Shown here: one piece after another, positions 42,941 through 52,526 of the stretch | Numbering within the stretch: the first letter of the stretch is position 1 | Layout of the letters: every line of letters starts with the position of its first letter | Source: Geothrix oryzisoli | GTDB lineage: Bacteria > Acidobacteriota > Holophagae > Holophagales > Holophagaceae | DNA length: 64,000 bases | Reading direction: 5' to 3' | Assembly: GCF_022808865.1 (NCBI RefSeq) | Contig: NZ_JAKZLB010000002.1 | Span: 1 to 64,000, forward strand | Program-made: the position numbers and the translations under genes | The notes under the pieces: generated by a model | What the model saw: only the letters and a program-made list of their open reading frames with translations | What the model was told of the DNA's origin: nothing | The model's database searches: none

Positions 42941-43133
42941 GGGAACTCCTGTCTTCACTTCCCGGTGAGCGACTGCGATTAAAGAACGGGAAATCCTCCG
43001 TAGTGGCTGGGGGTGGGACTCGCGTTGAATCGATCCGGGCCCGTTCTCTGGGACATTTAGCCCAGAATCAGTAATTACTGAAAGCGATATGACACTCGTT
43101 GTCTAAATGGGCCTAATCGCGGCCATTAGCGAT

Positions 43134-46100
43134 TCAGGCCCAGCCTTCCGACCTGACCCTGCCGATGAGCGCCTGCAGTTCGTTCGGGGCCTTGCAGACC
43201 TCGAACCGCCACTTCCCCAGGGCCCCCCACCGGTTCACGGCACGGACCCACCGCCGGGCGGCCTCGTGCTTGGCTTGGTCCTGGTCATCCTCCTGCCCCT
43301 TGATCTCCAGGACCAGGGTGCGCCCGGGCTCGATCTGGACCAGGAAGTCCGGCTGGTAGCTGTGCCCCTGACCTTCGTAGTCGTAGGGGATGTTGAACTC
43401 CAGGCGTTCGTTCTTGGCATAGCAGCGGAGCTTGCCCTGTTTGGCGGCAAGTTCGAGGTGGAAGGACGCGCTCTGCTCCCACTGCTTCGTGTCCAGGGCG
43501 ACCTGGTTGATGTGGCTGGCCTCGGTGGGTTGGCAGGGCTTGGTGGTCTTGAAGTCCACGCGAGCGGTGGTGCCCTTGGCTTGGTAGCGGTTGAGGATGG
43601 GCACCAGGGCCTCCTCCCCCTTGGCCTCGTCGGGTTCAATGGCCGTCAGGAAGCGGTCCGTCAACCGGGCCATATACCGGTCCAGGCCCAACTCGGCGGG
43701 GTGGCAGTCGTTCCACTCCACCTTGGTGGCGGTGTAGGCCTTCACGAACCGCAGGACCTGGGGGAACAGCTGCTGCCGACCTTGGGTGCGGGCGCTGAGC
43801 CGCTGGTCGCCCTTGCCCTCCAGGAGCCCCCACACGACCCGACGGGCCAGTTCGAACTCCAGAGTCTGCAGGTGGGTCGTCTCGTAGTAATGCTGGCGAT
43901 CCTGGGCAACGGTGGGGAACTGGCCGTAGCCGCTGGGGGTGCCCTCGGCGTAGCCGACCTGGGGTGCGACGAAGACCGCCGTGGGCTCCTCCATCGGCTC
44001 CAGACCGAGCGGCTCCATGCCGGCGACATTCGCCTTGATGACGTTGCGGCTGAGCGCGAAGGCGTAGCCCTCCACGTTGGGGAACTCGATCTCGAGGTCC
44101 TTCCGCTCCGGCAGCGCCTTCACGTGTTGCCTGGGTTTGTCCTCCGGCGCGGCCTTCTTCACCGGCCGCCCCTTGAAGGGGATGACCGAGAATGGCACCC
44201 CGTAGACATCCACGTACTCCTCGTGGAGCATGAGCCGCCCCCGCTCGTCCCGGTAGGGCTCGTAGTCCATACGCCGCAGGCCACGGCCAACGACCTGCTC
44301 GCAAAGCAACTGGCTGCCGAAGGCGCGGAGGCCGAGGATGTTGGTCACCGTGTTGGCGTCCCAGCCCTCGCTGAGCATCTGGACGCTCACGACGCAACGG
44401 ACGTGCTCGCCCGGCTCGCCTTTCACGCCCACGGTGGAGACGATCCGCCGCAGTTCCTCGGCAGCCTCCTTCCGGCCGCCCCCCGTGGAAGACTCCGCCT
44501 CGGCCAGGAGCTTCGAGTCGATGCGGATGGTGACCCGACGCGTTGGCGTGTTGGCGAAGGCGGCTTTCAATGCACTCGGGCCGTAGGCCACGCTGCGCTT
44601 CTTCTTGGCCCGCTTCGGCGCCTCCTCATCCTCGTCCCCGTCGACCTCCTTGAGGGCCGTCTCGCCGCTGATGCGCTCGAAGAAGAGTTGGGCGATGTCT
44701 GTGTTGTCGCACACCACGATCAGGACCGGCGGGACCTTCTCCTGGCCTGGCGTGGCAGCCTCGGTCAGCTTGAATCGTTCCTCCCACTGGTCGGCCAGGG
44801 TCTTCAGAGCCCCCTCGGCCTGGGTCCAGACCACGTCCGGCTTCGGCTTACCGCCCGACAGCTTCTGGCCCGGTTTCAGGCTCTCCCGGATCTGTTCCCA
44901 CAGCCGGAAGTATTTGGGGTCAGGCTTGCCGCTTTCATCGGTCTGCCCCGTGGAATCGGCAACAGGGAGTCGGGGGATTTTGGTGATCCCGCTCTCGATG
45001 GCGTCCACCAAGCCGAAGTCAGACACCAGCCAGGGGAAGGGCGATCCTTCCACATGCCCTGATCCCTTGAGGTAGAACGGGGTGGCCGACATATCCACGC
45101 AGAAGCGCACGCCCACGCCCTGGTTGAGCCGGTCGAGGCCCTGGATCCACTGGGTCGCCTCTTCCAGGTCCGCCTTCTCCTCGGCGCTGAGTGGTGTGCC
45201 CTCCGACACCGGGGCCGGGCGGTAGGCATGGTGGGCCTCATCGTTGAGCACCAGGATGGGCCCGCGGCCGTGCAGTTCGCCCAGGAATCGGCGGGCGAAG
45301 GTGTCAGGGTCCTCTTCCCCCTTGTTCACCACGCGGTAGGCCACGCCGTCCTCGACGTTCGCACTTTCCAATGCCAGCTGGTGCCAGTTCTCCACCTTGA
45401 CCCGGCCCTTCCGCATCTCCGGCATCAGGGCCTCGGGCACGATGTCGAACTTGCGGTAGTAGTTGTCGGCCCGATCAGGGCGCAGCACCTGCAGCCGATC
45501 CTTGATGGTCAGATTCGGGCAGGCCACGAACACAGCCCCGGGAAAGCGCTGGCTCTGGGGGTTCCGGGCCCGATTGCACAGCGTCCAGGCAATGAGCATC
45601 GCCATCACCACCGTTTTGCCACTCCCGGTCGCCATCTTGCAGCCATAGCGGCGCAGGGCGGCCAGAGCCGGGTCGGAGGGCCGGTCCAGGAGGGCCGGGG
45701 GGACGTTCATTAGGTCTTGGGCGAAGCGCGGCACCTCGCCCTGGAGCAGGGCCTGGAATTCCTCAAGGCGGAGCCATTCGTCCTTGATTGGGCGCCCCTG
45801 GGCATCCTGGGGGTGACGGACGCGGTGGCCCGCCTCCAGCACTTCGGTCAGGTAGATGACCGTCTCCACCGCCTCCCGCTGGCAGAAGAAGAGGCGCCGC
45901 ACCCGGTCCTCCCGGCTCCAGTGAAGTAGAAGCTGGCGCGTCACCGGGGTCACATGCGGATAGCCGCTCGCCCGCCAGTCGCGCACATTCCTGCGGAGCA
46001 TGTTCACCAGCGGGAGGTCGTCCTCATCTTCCTCGATGAATAGGCTGCGTTGGCGGCTGCCCGTGACGCTGCCCTGGTGCCAATAGCGGCTGGGGCGCCG

Positions 46101-46226
46101 GCCATCCTGCTGGATGTGCTGGTGGTGGTCCCGGTCGTAGTGCCAGTGGGTGTCCGGCTCGTCGTAGGGAGAGCAGAGAATGGGCTGAGCGACCGGCTGG
46201 ACAGGAATCGGGGCCTGGTCGGTCAT
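43134..46226 (-). CDS. Type III-like restriction endonuclease subunit (DEAD-box helicase-nuclease)
   Basis: A protein of 1030 residues. An N-terminal extension of about 190 residues precedes a superfamily 2 translocase: Walker A CKMATGSGKT (196-205), ACPNLTIKDR, DEAH box LNDEAHHAYR (329-332), FCVDMSATPFYL, and motif VI-like LCEQVVGRGLRRMDY. Near the C-terminus QPDFLVQIEPGRTLVLEIKG (about 950-970) fits a PD-(D/E)xK nuclease core. With the adjacent methyltransferase it should cleave unmodified DNA. Its start overlaps the methyltransferase stop by 4 bp. Confidence 0.88.
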   Translation of the reverse strand: MTDQAPIPVQPVAQPILCSPYDEPDTHWHYDRDHHQHIQQDGRRPSRYWHQGSVTGSRQRSLFIEEDEDDLPLVNMLRRNVRDWRASGYPHVTPVTRQLLLHWSREDRVRRLFFCQREAVETVIYLTEVLEAGHRVRHPQDAQGRPIKDEWLRLEEFQALLQGEVPRFAQDLMNVPPALLDRPSDPALAALRRYGCKMATGSGKTVVMAMLIAWTLCNRARNPQSQRFPGAVFVACPNLTIKDRLQVLRPDRADNYYRKFDIVPEALMPEMRKGRVKVENWHQLALESANVEDGVAYRVVNKGEEDPDTFARRFLGELHGRGPILVLNDEAHHAYRPAPVSEGTPLSAEEKADLEEATQWIQGLDRLNQGVGVRFCVDMSATPFYLKGSGHVEGSPFPWLVSDFGLVDAIESGITKIPRLPVADSTGQTDESGKPDPKYFRLWEQIRESLKPGQKLSGGKPKPDVVWTQAEGALKTLADQWEERFKLTEAATPGQEKVPPVLIVVCDNTDIAQLFFERISGETALKEVDGDEDEEAPKRAKKKRSVAYGPSALKAAFANTPTRRVTIRIDSKLLAEAESSTGGGRKEAAEELRRIVSTVGVKGEPGEHVRCVVSVQMLSEGWDANTVTNILGLRAFGSQLLCEQVVGRGLRRMDYEPYRDERGRLMLHEEYVDVYGVPFSVIPFKGRPVKKAAPEDKPRQHVKALPERKDLEIEFPNVEGYAFALSRNVIKANVAGMEPLGLEPMEEPTAVFVAPQVGYAEGTPSGYGQFPTVAQDRQHYYETTHLQTLEFELARRVVWGLLEGKGDQRLSARTQGRQQLFPQVLRFVKAYTATKVEWNDCHPAELGLDRYMARLTDRFLTAIEPDEAKGEEALVPILNRYQAKGTTARVDFKTTKPCQPTEASHINQVALDTKQWEQSASFHLELAAKQGKLRCYAKNERLEFNIPYDYEGQGHSYQPDFLVQIEPGRTLVLEIKGQEDDQDQAKHEAARRWVRAVNRWGALGKWRFEVCKAPNELQALIGRVRSEGWA

Positions 46227-49200
46227 GCCCGTTTCCCCTCGGCATCGAGGCTGTGGGTCGCCATCACCTCATTGCCGCGGAGGTCCACGACCTTCACCGC
46301 GCAACGGCGATACTTGCCGGCGGCGAAGGGAAGGCTCTCCGTGCCCGCGAACGCCTTGAAGCGTTCGGCGTCGGCGCTCTTGAGAGCCTTGGCCAGCTTC
46401 TCCCAGGCCGTCTTGTCGGGAAAGAACGCCTGGGAGATGCAAAAGGCGCGGCCGTCGTAGTCCTGGTCCACGAACCACGCTGCCACCTTGTCAGCCTTGG
46501 TATCCGTCAGGCTGTGGTCCACGGGGTTGTAGACGTCCACCCCCTCCATGTGCACTCGGAACTCTCCGCCCTTAAGGCGTTCGAGACGAGTGCGGGGCAT
46601 GCCCATGGCCGTGAACAACTGGGCCCCGGGCCCCTCCTTCAATAGCCCGGACATGGCCACGTCCGGCCGGATCAGCAGCAGGTGGGTGCGCACCTCCCCA
46701 CCTTCCTGGGCATGGGCCTGGATCGCGCCCTGGGCCACGCCATCGAAGCCGAACCCCGCGAACACCAGTTCCTGGAACCCCCGCTGATAGGCCAGCCGAA
46801 GCGCCTGAGCCACCTGGAACTCGGTCACGTTGCCGATGCGGGGGCCGATGCTCACCGCCACGCGTCGCTCCGGGTCGCCCCAGGCGCCCTGGCCGTGGAG
46901 GACGGCCTGCCCCGTTAGAGGTTCGAGCCGCGCGAAGTCCTGGTGCTGGTTGTCGAGGAAATCTACCCCCTGGCGGCGCAGCCACCCCAGCACCTGCTCC
47001 TGGAACGCCTCGGCGTTCTGGGGGGCCGTGCCGGGGTCGAAGACGGGCAGGTCACCCTCGGTGCCCTCGATGGGCGAATCGACCTCCAGGCTTTCGAGGG
47101 CGGGCAGGACGGACTCTACGGTGAAGGGGCCGCTGACCCGCGTGATGCCACGCACCGGGTTGGGCTGGTCGACCAGTTCCTCCTCGGCCACGTTAGCTGC
47201 GATGCAGGCGTTGACTTCGTCCATCTTCGCTCGCCACGCGGCGCGGTAGGTCGTCACGCCCTCACGCAGGGCTTGAGGCCAGTCCTCATCCGTGTCCAAG
47301 GGCACCTCCCAGGCGAACCAACCCACGAAATCCAAGTCGACGGTTGCACGCTTCTTGGCTTCGTCGCTGCGCTCCCTGCCGTCCGGTGGCAGCAGCCAGC
47401 GACGGCGGTCCGCATCTGTCACTGCGCGCTTGCCCTCACCCCGCTCCTTGGCCCGCAGCTTGGCCTTCAGGCTCGCGCGAAGTTCGGGAGTCACTCCCGC
47501 CAGAGCCGCGTTGCAGGCTGCCAGGGCGGCCTCCAAGAGGGGCTCATGCCGGGCAAAGATGGGGTCGAGATCGGCGTTTTTGGCGATGCGGCGCAGTGTC
47601 ACATGGGGCACGGTCCTGCAGTCGAGGGTGCGCGCCTCACCTGAGTTCGGCTCCTTCAGCCAGGCACCATCGGGATTCCGTGCATGGTCTTCGTCGGTGA
47701 TGGGGCGCAGGGCGTAGTAGTCGAACTTCGCCGTCATGAGCCGCTGCCGTGCCAGGGACAGAGCCACGCGGCTGGTGTCGCAGGTGATCCAGCGCCGCCC
47801 CCATTGTTCTGCCACATACGCCGTGGTGCCCGAGCCGCAGGTGGGATCCAGGACGAGGTCACCAGGATCTGTGGTCATGAGCAGGCAACGTTCAATAACC
47901 TTGGTTGCTGTTTGGACCACATACACTTTGTTGGTCGCACCGCCGACATCCGTCCAGGTAGGACCGATTGGGGTTACTGGGTAATCGTCAAAGTATTTTT
48001 TAAATCGAATTTGGGATTGAAGACGAACGATTCTGTCTGCTTTCGCTGCGCGCTCTAGGCCAGAGGTGTCTACCCCCCAATGGCGGTTCGCACCTGGGTG
48101 GAAAACTTGTCCCTGGAATGGAAAATCGACGGTCGTGGTCGTTCGGGATCCGTCTGAAGTTATAGGGTCTGGGGACCATCCATCTGAATCTTCGTCAGAG
48201 ACCCTCAAGCGATCGTTTTTCCGATCCACAAACAGTTGATAGAATTTAGCTTGTTGCTTATTTTTCGCATACCACAGAACAAAATCTGAATTCTGAACTA
48301 GAAACTCTCCAGTCTGTGTTCCAGTTTTTTGAACTTGGATTTGTGAGACAAAGTTTTCGATCCCGAATACCTCATCCATCACTAACCGCAAGCGGTGCAG
48401 GTTCTCGTCGCTTATCTGCACGAAGATGCTGCCGGAGTCTGCCAAGAGTTCCTTGGCGATCATCAGGCGGTCGCGCAAATAGGCCAGGTAGGAGTGCACG
48501 CCCAACGTCCAGGTGTCGCGATAGGCACGCACCATCTCAGGCTCACGCGTCAGATCTTGGTCCCTCTCTGTTTCACGGTGGGCGTTGTCTCCAACCTCAA
48601 CCTGGAAATTTCTAGAGAACTTGATGCCGTAGGGCGGGTCCAGGTAGATCGTCTGCACTTGTCCAGCCAGGTTCTCGCGCCGGGCCAGGGAGGCCATCAC
48701 CTGCAGGCTGTCCCCCAGGACCATGCGGTTGGCCCAATCCACCGGGTAACGGTAGAACTGCAGTTCCTTGGCGGGGTCCAGTTCGGGGTCGGCGAATAGC
48801 CCGCGCTCAAGGTCCTGGCGCTGCACCGCCCGCAGGATGGCCTGGGTGCTCACCCGCTCGTGGATGTGTAGGGCCACCGGGTCCACCTCGAACCGCTCGG
48901 CCTCGCGCTTGCCGGCCCACTCGATCCAGGGGGCCTGGACGCTGAGCAGGGCCTTCAACTCCTCCGCTTCCGAAGCCGACAGTTGGCGTTCGCTGACCAG
49001 GGCCGCCAGTTCAGTCGCGCGATCGGCCTGACCGGTGCCATCAAAGCGGAGCGTGGGCGGCCGATGGGGGTTGTAAGCGTAGGCCAACCGCGGCGGCTCC
49101 GCGGCGCGACCCTCGGCGGCCAGTCCAGCCGGTGGGTTGTTTAGGCGCGTGGCCCGGTGCAGGTAGTTGGCGCTCTCCTCGGTGGACAACTCCAACTCAG

Positions 49201-49315
49201 GGGCCGTCGCCACCGGTTCCGCTGCAATCTTCTTCCCGCTGCCCTTGGGCCGCCCCCGCTTGGGCTTGGCTTCCGTCACGGACGAGGGCTCCAGAGTGAA
49301 TTCCGGGTCGGACAT
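46223..49315 (-). CDS. Type III-like DNA methyltransferase subunit (beta-class, N6-adenine type)
   Basis: A protein of 1030 residues. An AT-hook-like RGRPKGSGKK lies at 20-29; motif IV DPPY at 226-229 (TIYLDPPYG) comes first; SAM-binding motif I LDPTCGSGTT at 489-498 comes later. This is the beta-class order with the target-recognition region between. That region (about 47.9-48.4 kb) is strikingly AT-richer than the rest of the gene. A large C-terminal part follows. The start at 49315 is chosen because an operator dyad and intergenic sequence lie directly upstream. It is expected to modify the target of the coupled nuclease. Confidence 0.88.
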   Translation of the reverse strand: MSDPEFTLEPSSVTEAKPKRGRPKGSGKKIAAEPVATAPELELSTEESANYLHRATRLNNPPAGLAAEGRAAEPPRLAYAYNPHRPPTLRFDGTGQADRATELAALVSERQLSASEAEELKALLSVQAPWIEWAGKREAERFEVDPVALHIHERVSTQAILRAVQRQDLERGLFADPELDPAKELQFYRYPVDWANRMVLGDSLQVMASLARRENLAGQVQTIYLDPPYGIKFSRNFQVEVGDNAHRETERDQDLTREPEMVRAYRDTWTLGVHSYLAYLRDRLMIAKELLADSGSIFVQISDENLHRLRLVMDEVFGIENFVSQIQVQKTGTQTGEFLVQNSDFVLWYAKNKQQAKFYQLFVDRKNDRLRVSDEDSDGWSPDPITSDGSRTTTTVDFPFQGQVFHPGANRHWGVDTSGLERAAKADRIVRLQSQIRFKKYFDDYPVTPIGPTWTDVGGATNKVYVVQTATKVIERCLLMTTDPGDLVLDPTCGSGTTAYVAEQWGRRWITCDTSRVALSLARQRLMTAKFDYYALRPITDEDHARNPDGAWLKEPNSGEARTLDCRTVPHVTLRRIAKNADLDPIFARHEPLLEAALAACNAALAGVTPELRASLKAKLRAKERGEGKRAVTDADRRRWLLPPDGRERSDEAKKRATVDLDFVGWFAWEVPLDTDEDWPQALREGVTTYRAAWRAKMDEVNACIAANVAEEELVDQPNPVRGITRVSGPFTVESVLPALESLEVDSPIEGTEGDLPVFDPGTAPQNAEAFQEQVLGWLRRQGVDFLDNQHQDFARLEPLTGQAVLHGQGAWGDPERRVAVSIGPRIGNVTEFQVAQALRLAYQRGFQELVFAGFGFDGVAQGAIQAHAQEGGEVRTHLLLIRPDVAMSGLLKEGPGAQLFTAMGMPRTRLERLKGGEFRVHMEGVDVYNPVDHSLTDTKADKVAAWFVDQDYDGRAFCISQAFFPDKTAWEKLAKALKSADAERFKAFAGTESLPFAAGKYRRCAVKVVDLRGNEVMATHSLDAEGKRA

Positions 49316-49323
49316 GAACGCTC

Positions 49324-49344
49324 CAACACAATTAGTTTGTGTTG
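49324..49344. promoter_or_regulatory. operator dyad next to the methyltransferase start
   Basis: CAACACAA-N5-TTGTGTTG, perfect 8-bp arms, only 8 bp before the methyltransferase ATG. A near-identical dyad (49461-49481) lies by the divergent XRE gene. A binding site for that regulator, overlapping the ribosome-site region, is the natural reading. Confidence 0.65.
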
Positions 49345-49460
49345 GACAGTTTGCCGGAGAACTCTGCCCAGGCGAAGAAGTCTGGCCCTGTAGAATCAGG
49401 GAATGGCCGCGCGCCGCCTTCCCCGCTCCTGTTCCCGGAGCGAGGGGGCCACCCTGTCGC

Positions 49461-49481
49461 CAACACAAATTGTTTGTGTCG
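49461..49481. promoter_or_regulatory. operator dyad next to the XRE regulator start
   Basis: CAACACAA-N5-TTGTGTCG, seven of eight arm pairs conserved, 13 bp before the ATG at 49495. The same left arm and spacing as the dyad at 49324-49344 point to autoregulation plus control of the R-M operon by one protein. Confidence 0.65.
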
Positions 49482-49494
49482 AACAGGGATTGCC

Positions 49495-49944
49495 ATGAAG
49501 GGTGCACCTCGCCCCCCGCGCCGGCGTGCGCCGAAGCAGCCCCGGGCCCTCAGCGAGCGGCTCTGGCTCGCCCGGGAACGAATGGGCCTGACCCAACGCG
49601 CTCTCGGAGCCCGGATCGGGGTCGGGCAGGCGGCGATCTCGGCCTGGGAAAAGGGCCAGTCTGTTCCCCGGGAGAGCACCTGGCCGCTCCTCGTGAGGTC
49701 CCTCGGAGTCAGCCAACATGCCCTTGAAACAGGCGAGGGCTTTGAAGTAACCCTCCCGGTGGACCTGGTCGCAGAAGCCTCGGAGGCCCCGATGGGCCTG
49801 CCGTCCATGCCGCCGCACGCGGAGGTGCTCCTCGTAGCCACCGATGGCCTTGCCCTGGAGAGCACAACCGCCACCGCAGCTTGCCGCTCGCTCCGGCAGG
49901 CCGTGAAGGAAGGGCGCCCGGTCTGGGTGGTGGTGGGCCACTGA
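49495..49944 (+). CDS. XRE-family regulator of the R-M operon
   Basis: A protein of 149 residues. The helix-turn-helix is clear at about 20-75 (LSERLWLARERMGLTQRALGARIGVGQAAISAWEKGQSVPRESTWPLLVRSLGV). The C-terminal half is not an obvious peptidase domain (EVLLVATDGLALESTTATAACRSLRQAVKEGRPVWVVVGH). It is divergent from the methyltransferase gene, with matched dyads at both starts, which makes it a controller-type regulator. A longer in-frame start upstream would swallow the operator and is rejected. Confidence 0.85.
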   Translation: MKGAPRPPRRRAPKQPRALSERLWLARERMGLTQRALGARIGVGQAAISAWEKGQSVPRESTWPLLVRSLGVSQHALETGEGFEVTLPVDLVAEASEAPMGLPSMPPHAEVLLVATDGLALESTTATAACRSLRQAVKEGRPVWVVVGH

Positions 49945-50067
49945 TCCCGGACGCGGAAGCATCGACTCCGAGGTGAAGTTATCTCAAAATGGCCCCTCAC
50001 CCCGTGGAGGAGTCCTTGGTCTCGGGACCAGCCCTGGCCCCCCCCACCTCGTTGGTCGAGGGGCTCG

Positions 50068-51150
50068 ATGGCTGATCTCCGCCGCAACGAGCAGGACCGT
50101 CTCGAGTCCATCAGGAACCTCCTGGGGCGGGCGATCCGAGAATCCCGAGGGGCCGATAGACGGCCCCTACAGTCGGCGGATTTAGCGCGAGTCGGGACGG
50201 CAATGAGGCAAGTGGTGGCCATCATCGACGCCTACCGAGAAGGTCTCTTCGAGCAGGCCCACTCGGTCCGGGTGAAGTGCATCACCTCCGACTTCGGCTC
50301 CCTGCTCGAGATCCTTTCGGCCCTGGGCGACCGGGAACTGACCGTGGGGGGCCAGGAAAAGATTCGGACCCGAATCAAGAGTTGGACCCACGAGGCCCGT
50401 CAATGGGTGGCCCGTCTGCCCATGCTGGCGGCTGCGTCCCGCCTTCCCGCCAGGGAAGGAAGGTCGGGAGAGGCTCGTTGTGCCCGCCTCAAGGCGTGCT
50501 GGTTGGAGGCGGATGGCGCCTGCTTCGCGCCGCCTCCACAAAGGCCACGGATCCTCCTGAATGGCGTGCCTGACCACTTCCAGCCTGCACCCCTCGGGCT
50601 CAACCCGCTGCTTGAGGTGGACCCGTTGGATAGGAAGCGACCGATGACGGATACTCCGGCATGGACGCCCAAGCCTCGGCCGTTGCTCGAACTCCTGGGC
50701 TTCGCGGAGGAGACCCTGCTCTTGGAGGCAGGCGGGGCCGACCGTGGGGGCCGCACCACCTTCAATGAACGTCGGAGAAATTGCTCCCTCCGAGATGCCT
50801 TCGCGTTCAGCTGTGTGGTGGCCTTCGAGCGAACCCTCGGACCCAGGTCCGCGCGCCAGAGCCAGACCTTCCGACGCGAGATCAAACCCACAATATTCGA
50901 GCGGTTCATCGCCCTGGTCCAGGAGGCGGCTGTCGGCGGGGAGGTCCCGAGGGAGTTGGCCCTTGGGCCGGATCCCGTCCGGCGGGCCATCAAGGTCCAA
51001 CGGGCGTGGCAGAGGCTCTTCCAGGCAGCGGGCGTCGCGGACGGTTCAGCCTTCGGCTCACTCCCGGAGGAAGCCAGGTTGGCTGCACAGCGGCGCTTGA
51101 AGCCCCAAATCCAGGCCCGCTTGAGGCAACCAGTGGTGCCCTGGGTCTAG
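50068..51150 (+). CDS. unknown island protein, 360 residues
   Basis: No family recognised. The first 120 residues are helical (NEQDRLESIRNLLGRAIRES..., VGTAMRQVVAIIDAYREGLFEQAHSVRVKCI...). A few cysteines follow (CARLKACWLEADGACF). The C-terminal part is helical and Arg-rich (FERFIALVQEAA..., KVQRAWQRLFQAAG, EEARLAAQRRLKPQIQARLRQ). Codon-position GC pattern and the intergenic spacing support a real gene. It is transcribed in the direction of the AlpA/Rep genes and lies 123 bp after the XRE gene. Confidence 0.55.
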   Translation: MADLRRNEQDRLESIRNLLGRAIRESRGADRRPLQSADLARVGTAMRQVVAIIDAYREGLFEQAHSVRVKCITSDFGSLLEILSALGDRELTVGGQEKIRTRIKSWTHEARQWVARLPMLAAASRLPAREGRSGEARCARLKACWLEADGACFAPPPQRPRILLNGVPDHFQPAPLGLNPLLEVDPLDRKRPMTDTPAWTPKPRPLLELLGFAEETLLLEAGGADRGGRTTFNERRRNCSLRDAFAFSCVVAFERTLGPRSARQSQTFRREIKPTIFERFIALVQEAAVGGEVPRELALGPDPVRRAIKVQRAWQRLFQAAGVADGSAFGSLPEEARLAAQRRLKPQIQARLRQPVVPWV

Positions 51151-51292
51151 GCGACCCTGGCGGCTAGAACCTCGATGGACTGACCCCCGGCGAATCGCTG
51201 GAAGTGGAGGTTGGTCGAAATTCTGCAGGAACGGATCGACCGAGGCTTTGACATCAGACGGCCTGGGATGCCGCCGGACGCCAGGAGATGAC

Positions 51293-51616
51293 ATGACCCC
51301 GACCATGACGAGCTGCGAACCTGCATCTGAGGCTGCGTCGGACTCCTTGAGAGCCTGCACGCTTCTGCGCCTTCCTGAGGTTCTCCGGGCCCGGGGACGA
51401 TCCCGCAGCACGCATTACTCGGACATTGATCGGGGTCTTTTCACGCGCGCCGTGATTCTCGGCGCCAATTGCGTGGCTTGGCCTGAGTCAGAGGTCATCG
51501 CCTTGAACCGGGCACGCATTTCCGGGATGCCCGACCAGGAGATCCGCGCCCTTGTTGCGCGACTGGAGGCCATGCGGAAGCGGGCCAGGGCCGTGGAGCA
51601 GGACCAGGAGACCTGA
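51293..51616 (+). CDS. AlpA-family small regulator
   Basis: A protein of 107 residues. The MerR-like winged HTH of AlpA proteins is visible: TLLRLPEVLRARGRSRSTHYSDIDRGLFTRAVILGANCVAWPESEVIALNRARI (RLPEV...RSxxY...G.F..V.LG...V.WxxxEV). AlpA proteins control excision or replication genes of P4-like prophages, satellites and integrative elements. I chose the ATG at 51293 (GGAG upstream); 51248 and 51305 are alternatives. It lies directly before the rep gene. Confidence 0.8.
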   Translation: MTPTMTSCEPASEAASDSLRACTLLRLPEVLRARGRSRSTHYSDIDRGLFTRAVILGANCVAWPESEVIALNRARISGMPDQEIRALVARLEAMRKRARAVEQDQET

Positions 51617-51712
51617 GTCGGTCCGGTTGGTCGAAGGGCACGAGGGAGGGATGAGAGGGCTGTTCGGCTAGGCGCTGCCCTGGCTGGCCTTTGACAGCGC
51701 CTGGGGGAGACG

Positions 51713-52522
51713 ATGCACCATCTTGATAATAGAGCCAGTTCGGACCCGCGAGCCGAGCGGCACAGGGCCGCCCTGGTGCTGGCGGATCGGCTTGAGGAGA
51801 TCGGTGGCTTCACCCGGCAGGTCAAGGCGCTCCGTTGCTGCGGAGTCCTCCGCGCCGATGCTGCGGGGGGCCTGCGCGATTATCCCTGTAACCTGCGCTT
51901 CTGCCCGGTATGCCAGCCGAAATGGCGGCGTCGAATGTTCCTCATGTGGGGCGCCAAGGTCGAAGCCCTCCGCAGGCCCGAGGGCGAGATCATGTCGGTG
52001 ACTTTGACCTGTTCAGGCGGGGACGAGGCCCTGGCAGCCCGGAAGGCCGAACTGCGTGGATGGTTATCTCTGCTGTTCCGCAGGCACGCCTGGAAAGCGG
52101 CGGCCGGGCACGTCCGCAGGGTCGGCGTGTTGATGGCGACGGAGGTCGGACCGATGGGTGAGGGGTGCCCCTTGCCCCACGCGCACCTCCTCCTCGTCGG
52201 TCCATCTCCCTGCGAGGTCGCTGCGGCCGCCCATTGGCTCGTGGAGGCCTGGTTGGACCTCGTCCCAGGGGCGAGCCCCCAAGGGCAGGATAGTTCTCCC
52301 TGCAGGCGGCCTGGTGGCGCCGGAAGGTGGCTCAACTACATCCTCAAGGGGGACACCCTTGACCCTTCATGGGATGACACCCGGCTCGAGGCTAGCGCCC
52401 AGGCCCTGCTGGATGGGAGTCATCGGTTGCGCGTCCTGGGGATCCTGCGGGGCCTGAACGTCCCCGCCTCCGCACGCAGACGGGGAAAGATTCGACTTGC
52501 AAATGAATTTCGGAGAAGGTGA
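51713..52522 (+). CDS. rolling-circle replication initiator (HUH Rep, Rep_1-like)
   Basis: A protein of 269 residues. The Rep order is visible: the zinc-like knuckle CNLRFCPVCQPKW (59-71), motif 1 SVTLT (95-99), metal-binding HUH-like PHAHLLL (H156, H158) and motif 3 WLNYILKGDT with catalytic Y209 and K212 plus D215. These are the parts of rolling-circle plasmid initiators that nick the double-strand origin. It implies that the excised island can replicate as a circle. The following small gene starts 4 bp after this stop. Confidence 0.75.
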   Translation: MHHLDNRASSDPRAERHRAALVLADRLEEIGGFTRQVKALRCCGVLRADAAGGLRDYPCNLRFCPVCQPKWRRRMFLMWGAKVEALRRPEGEIMSVTLTCSGGDEALAARKAELRGWLSLLFRRHAWKAAAGHVRRVGVLMATEVGPMGEGCPLPHAHLLLVGPSPCEVAAAAHWLVEAWLDLVPGASPQGQDSSPCRRPGGAGRWLNYILKGDTLDPSWDDTRLEASAQALLDGSHRLRVLGILRGLNVPASARRRGKIRLANEFRRR

Positions 52523-52526
52523 GCAG

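Noticed and set aside
43107-45062. Long + strand frame antisense to the restriction subunit
   Set aside because: Shadow composition; helicase and nuclease motifs are on the other strand.
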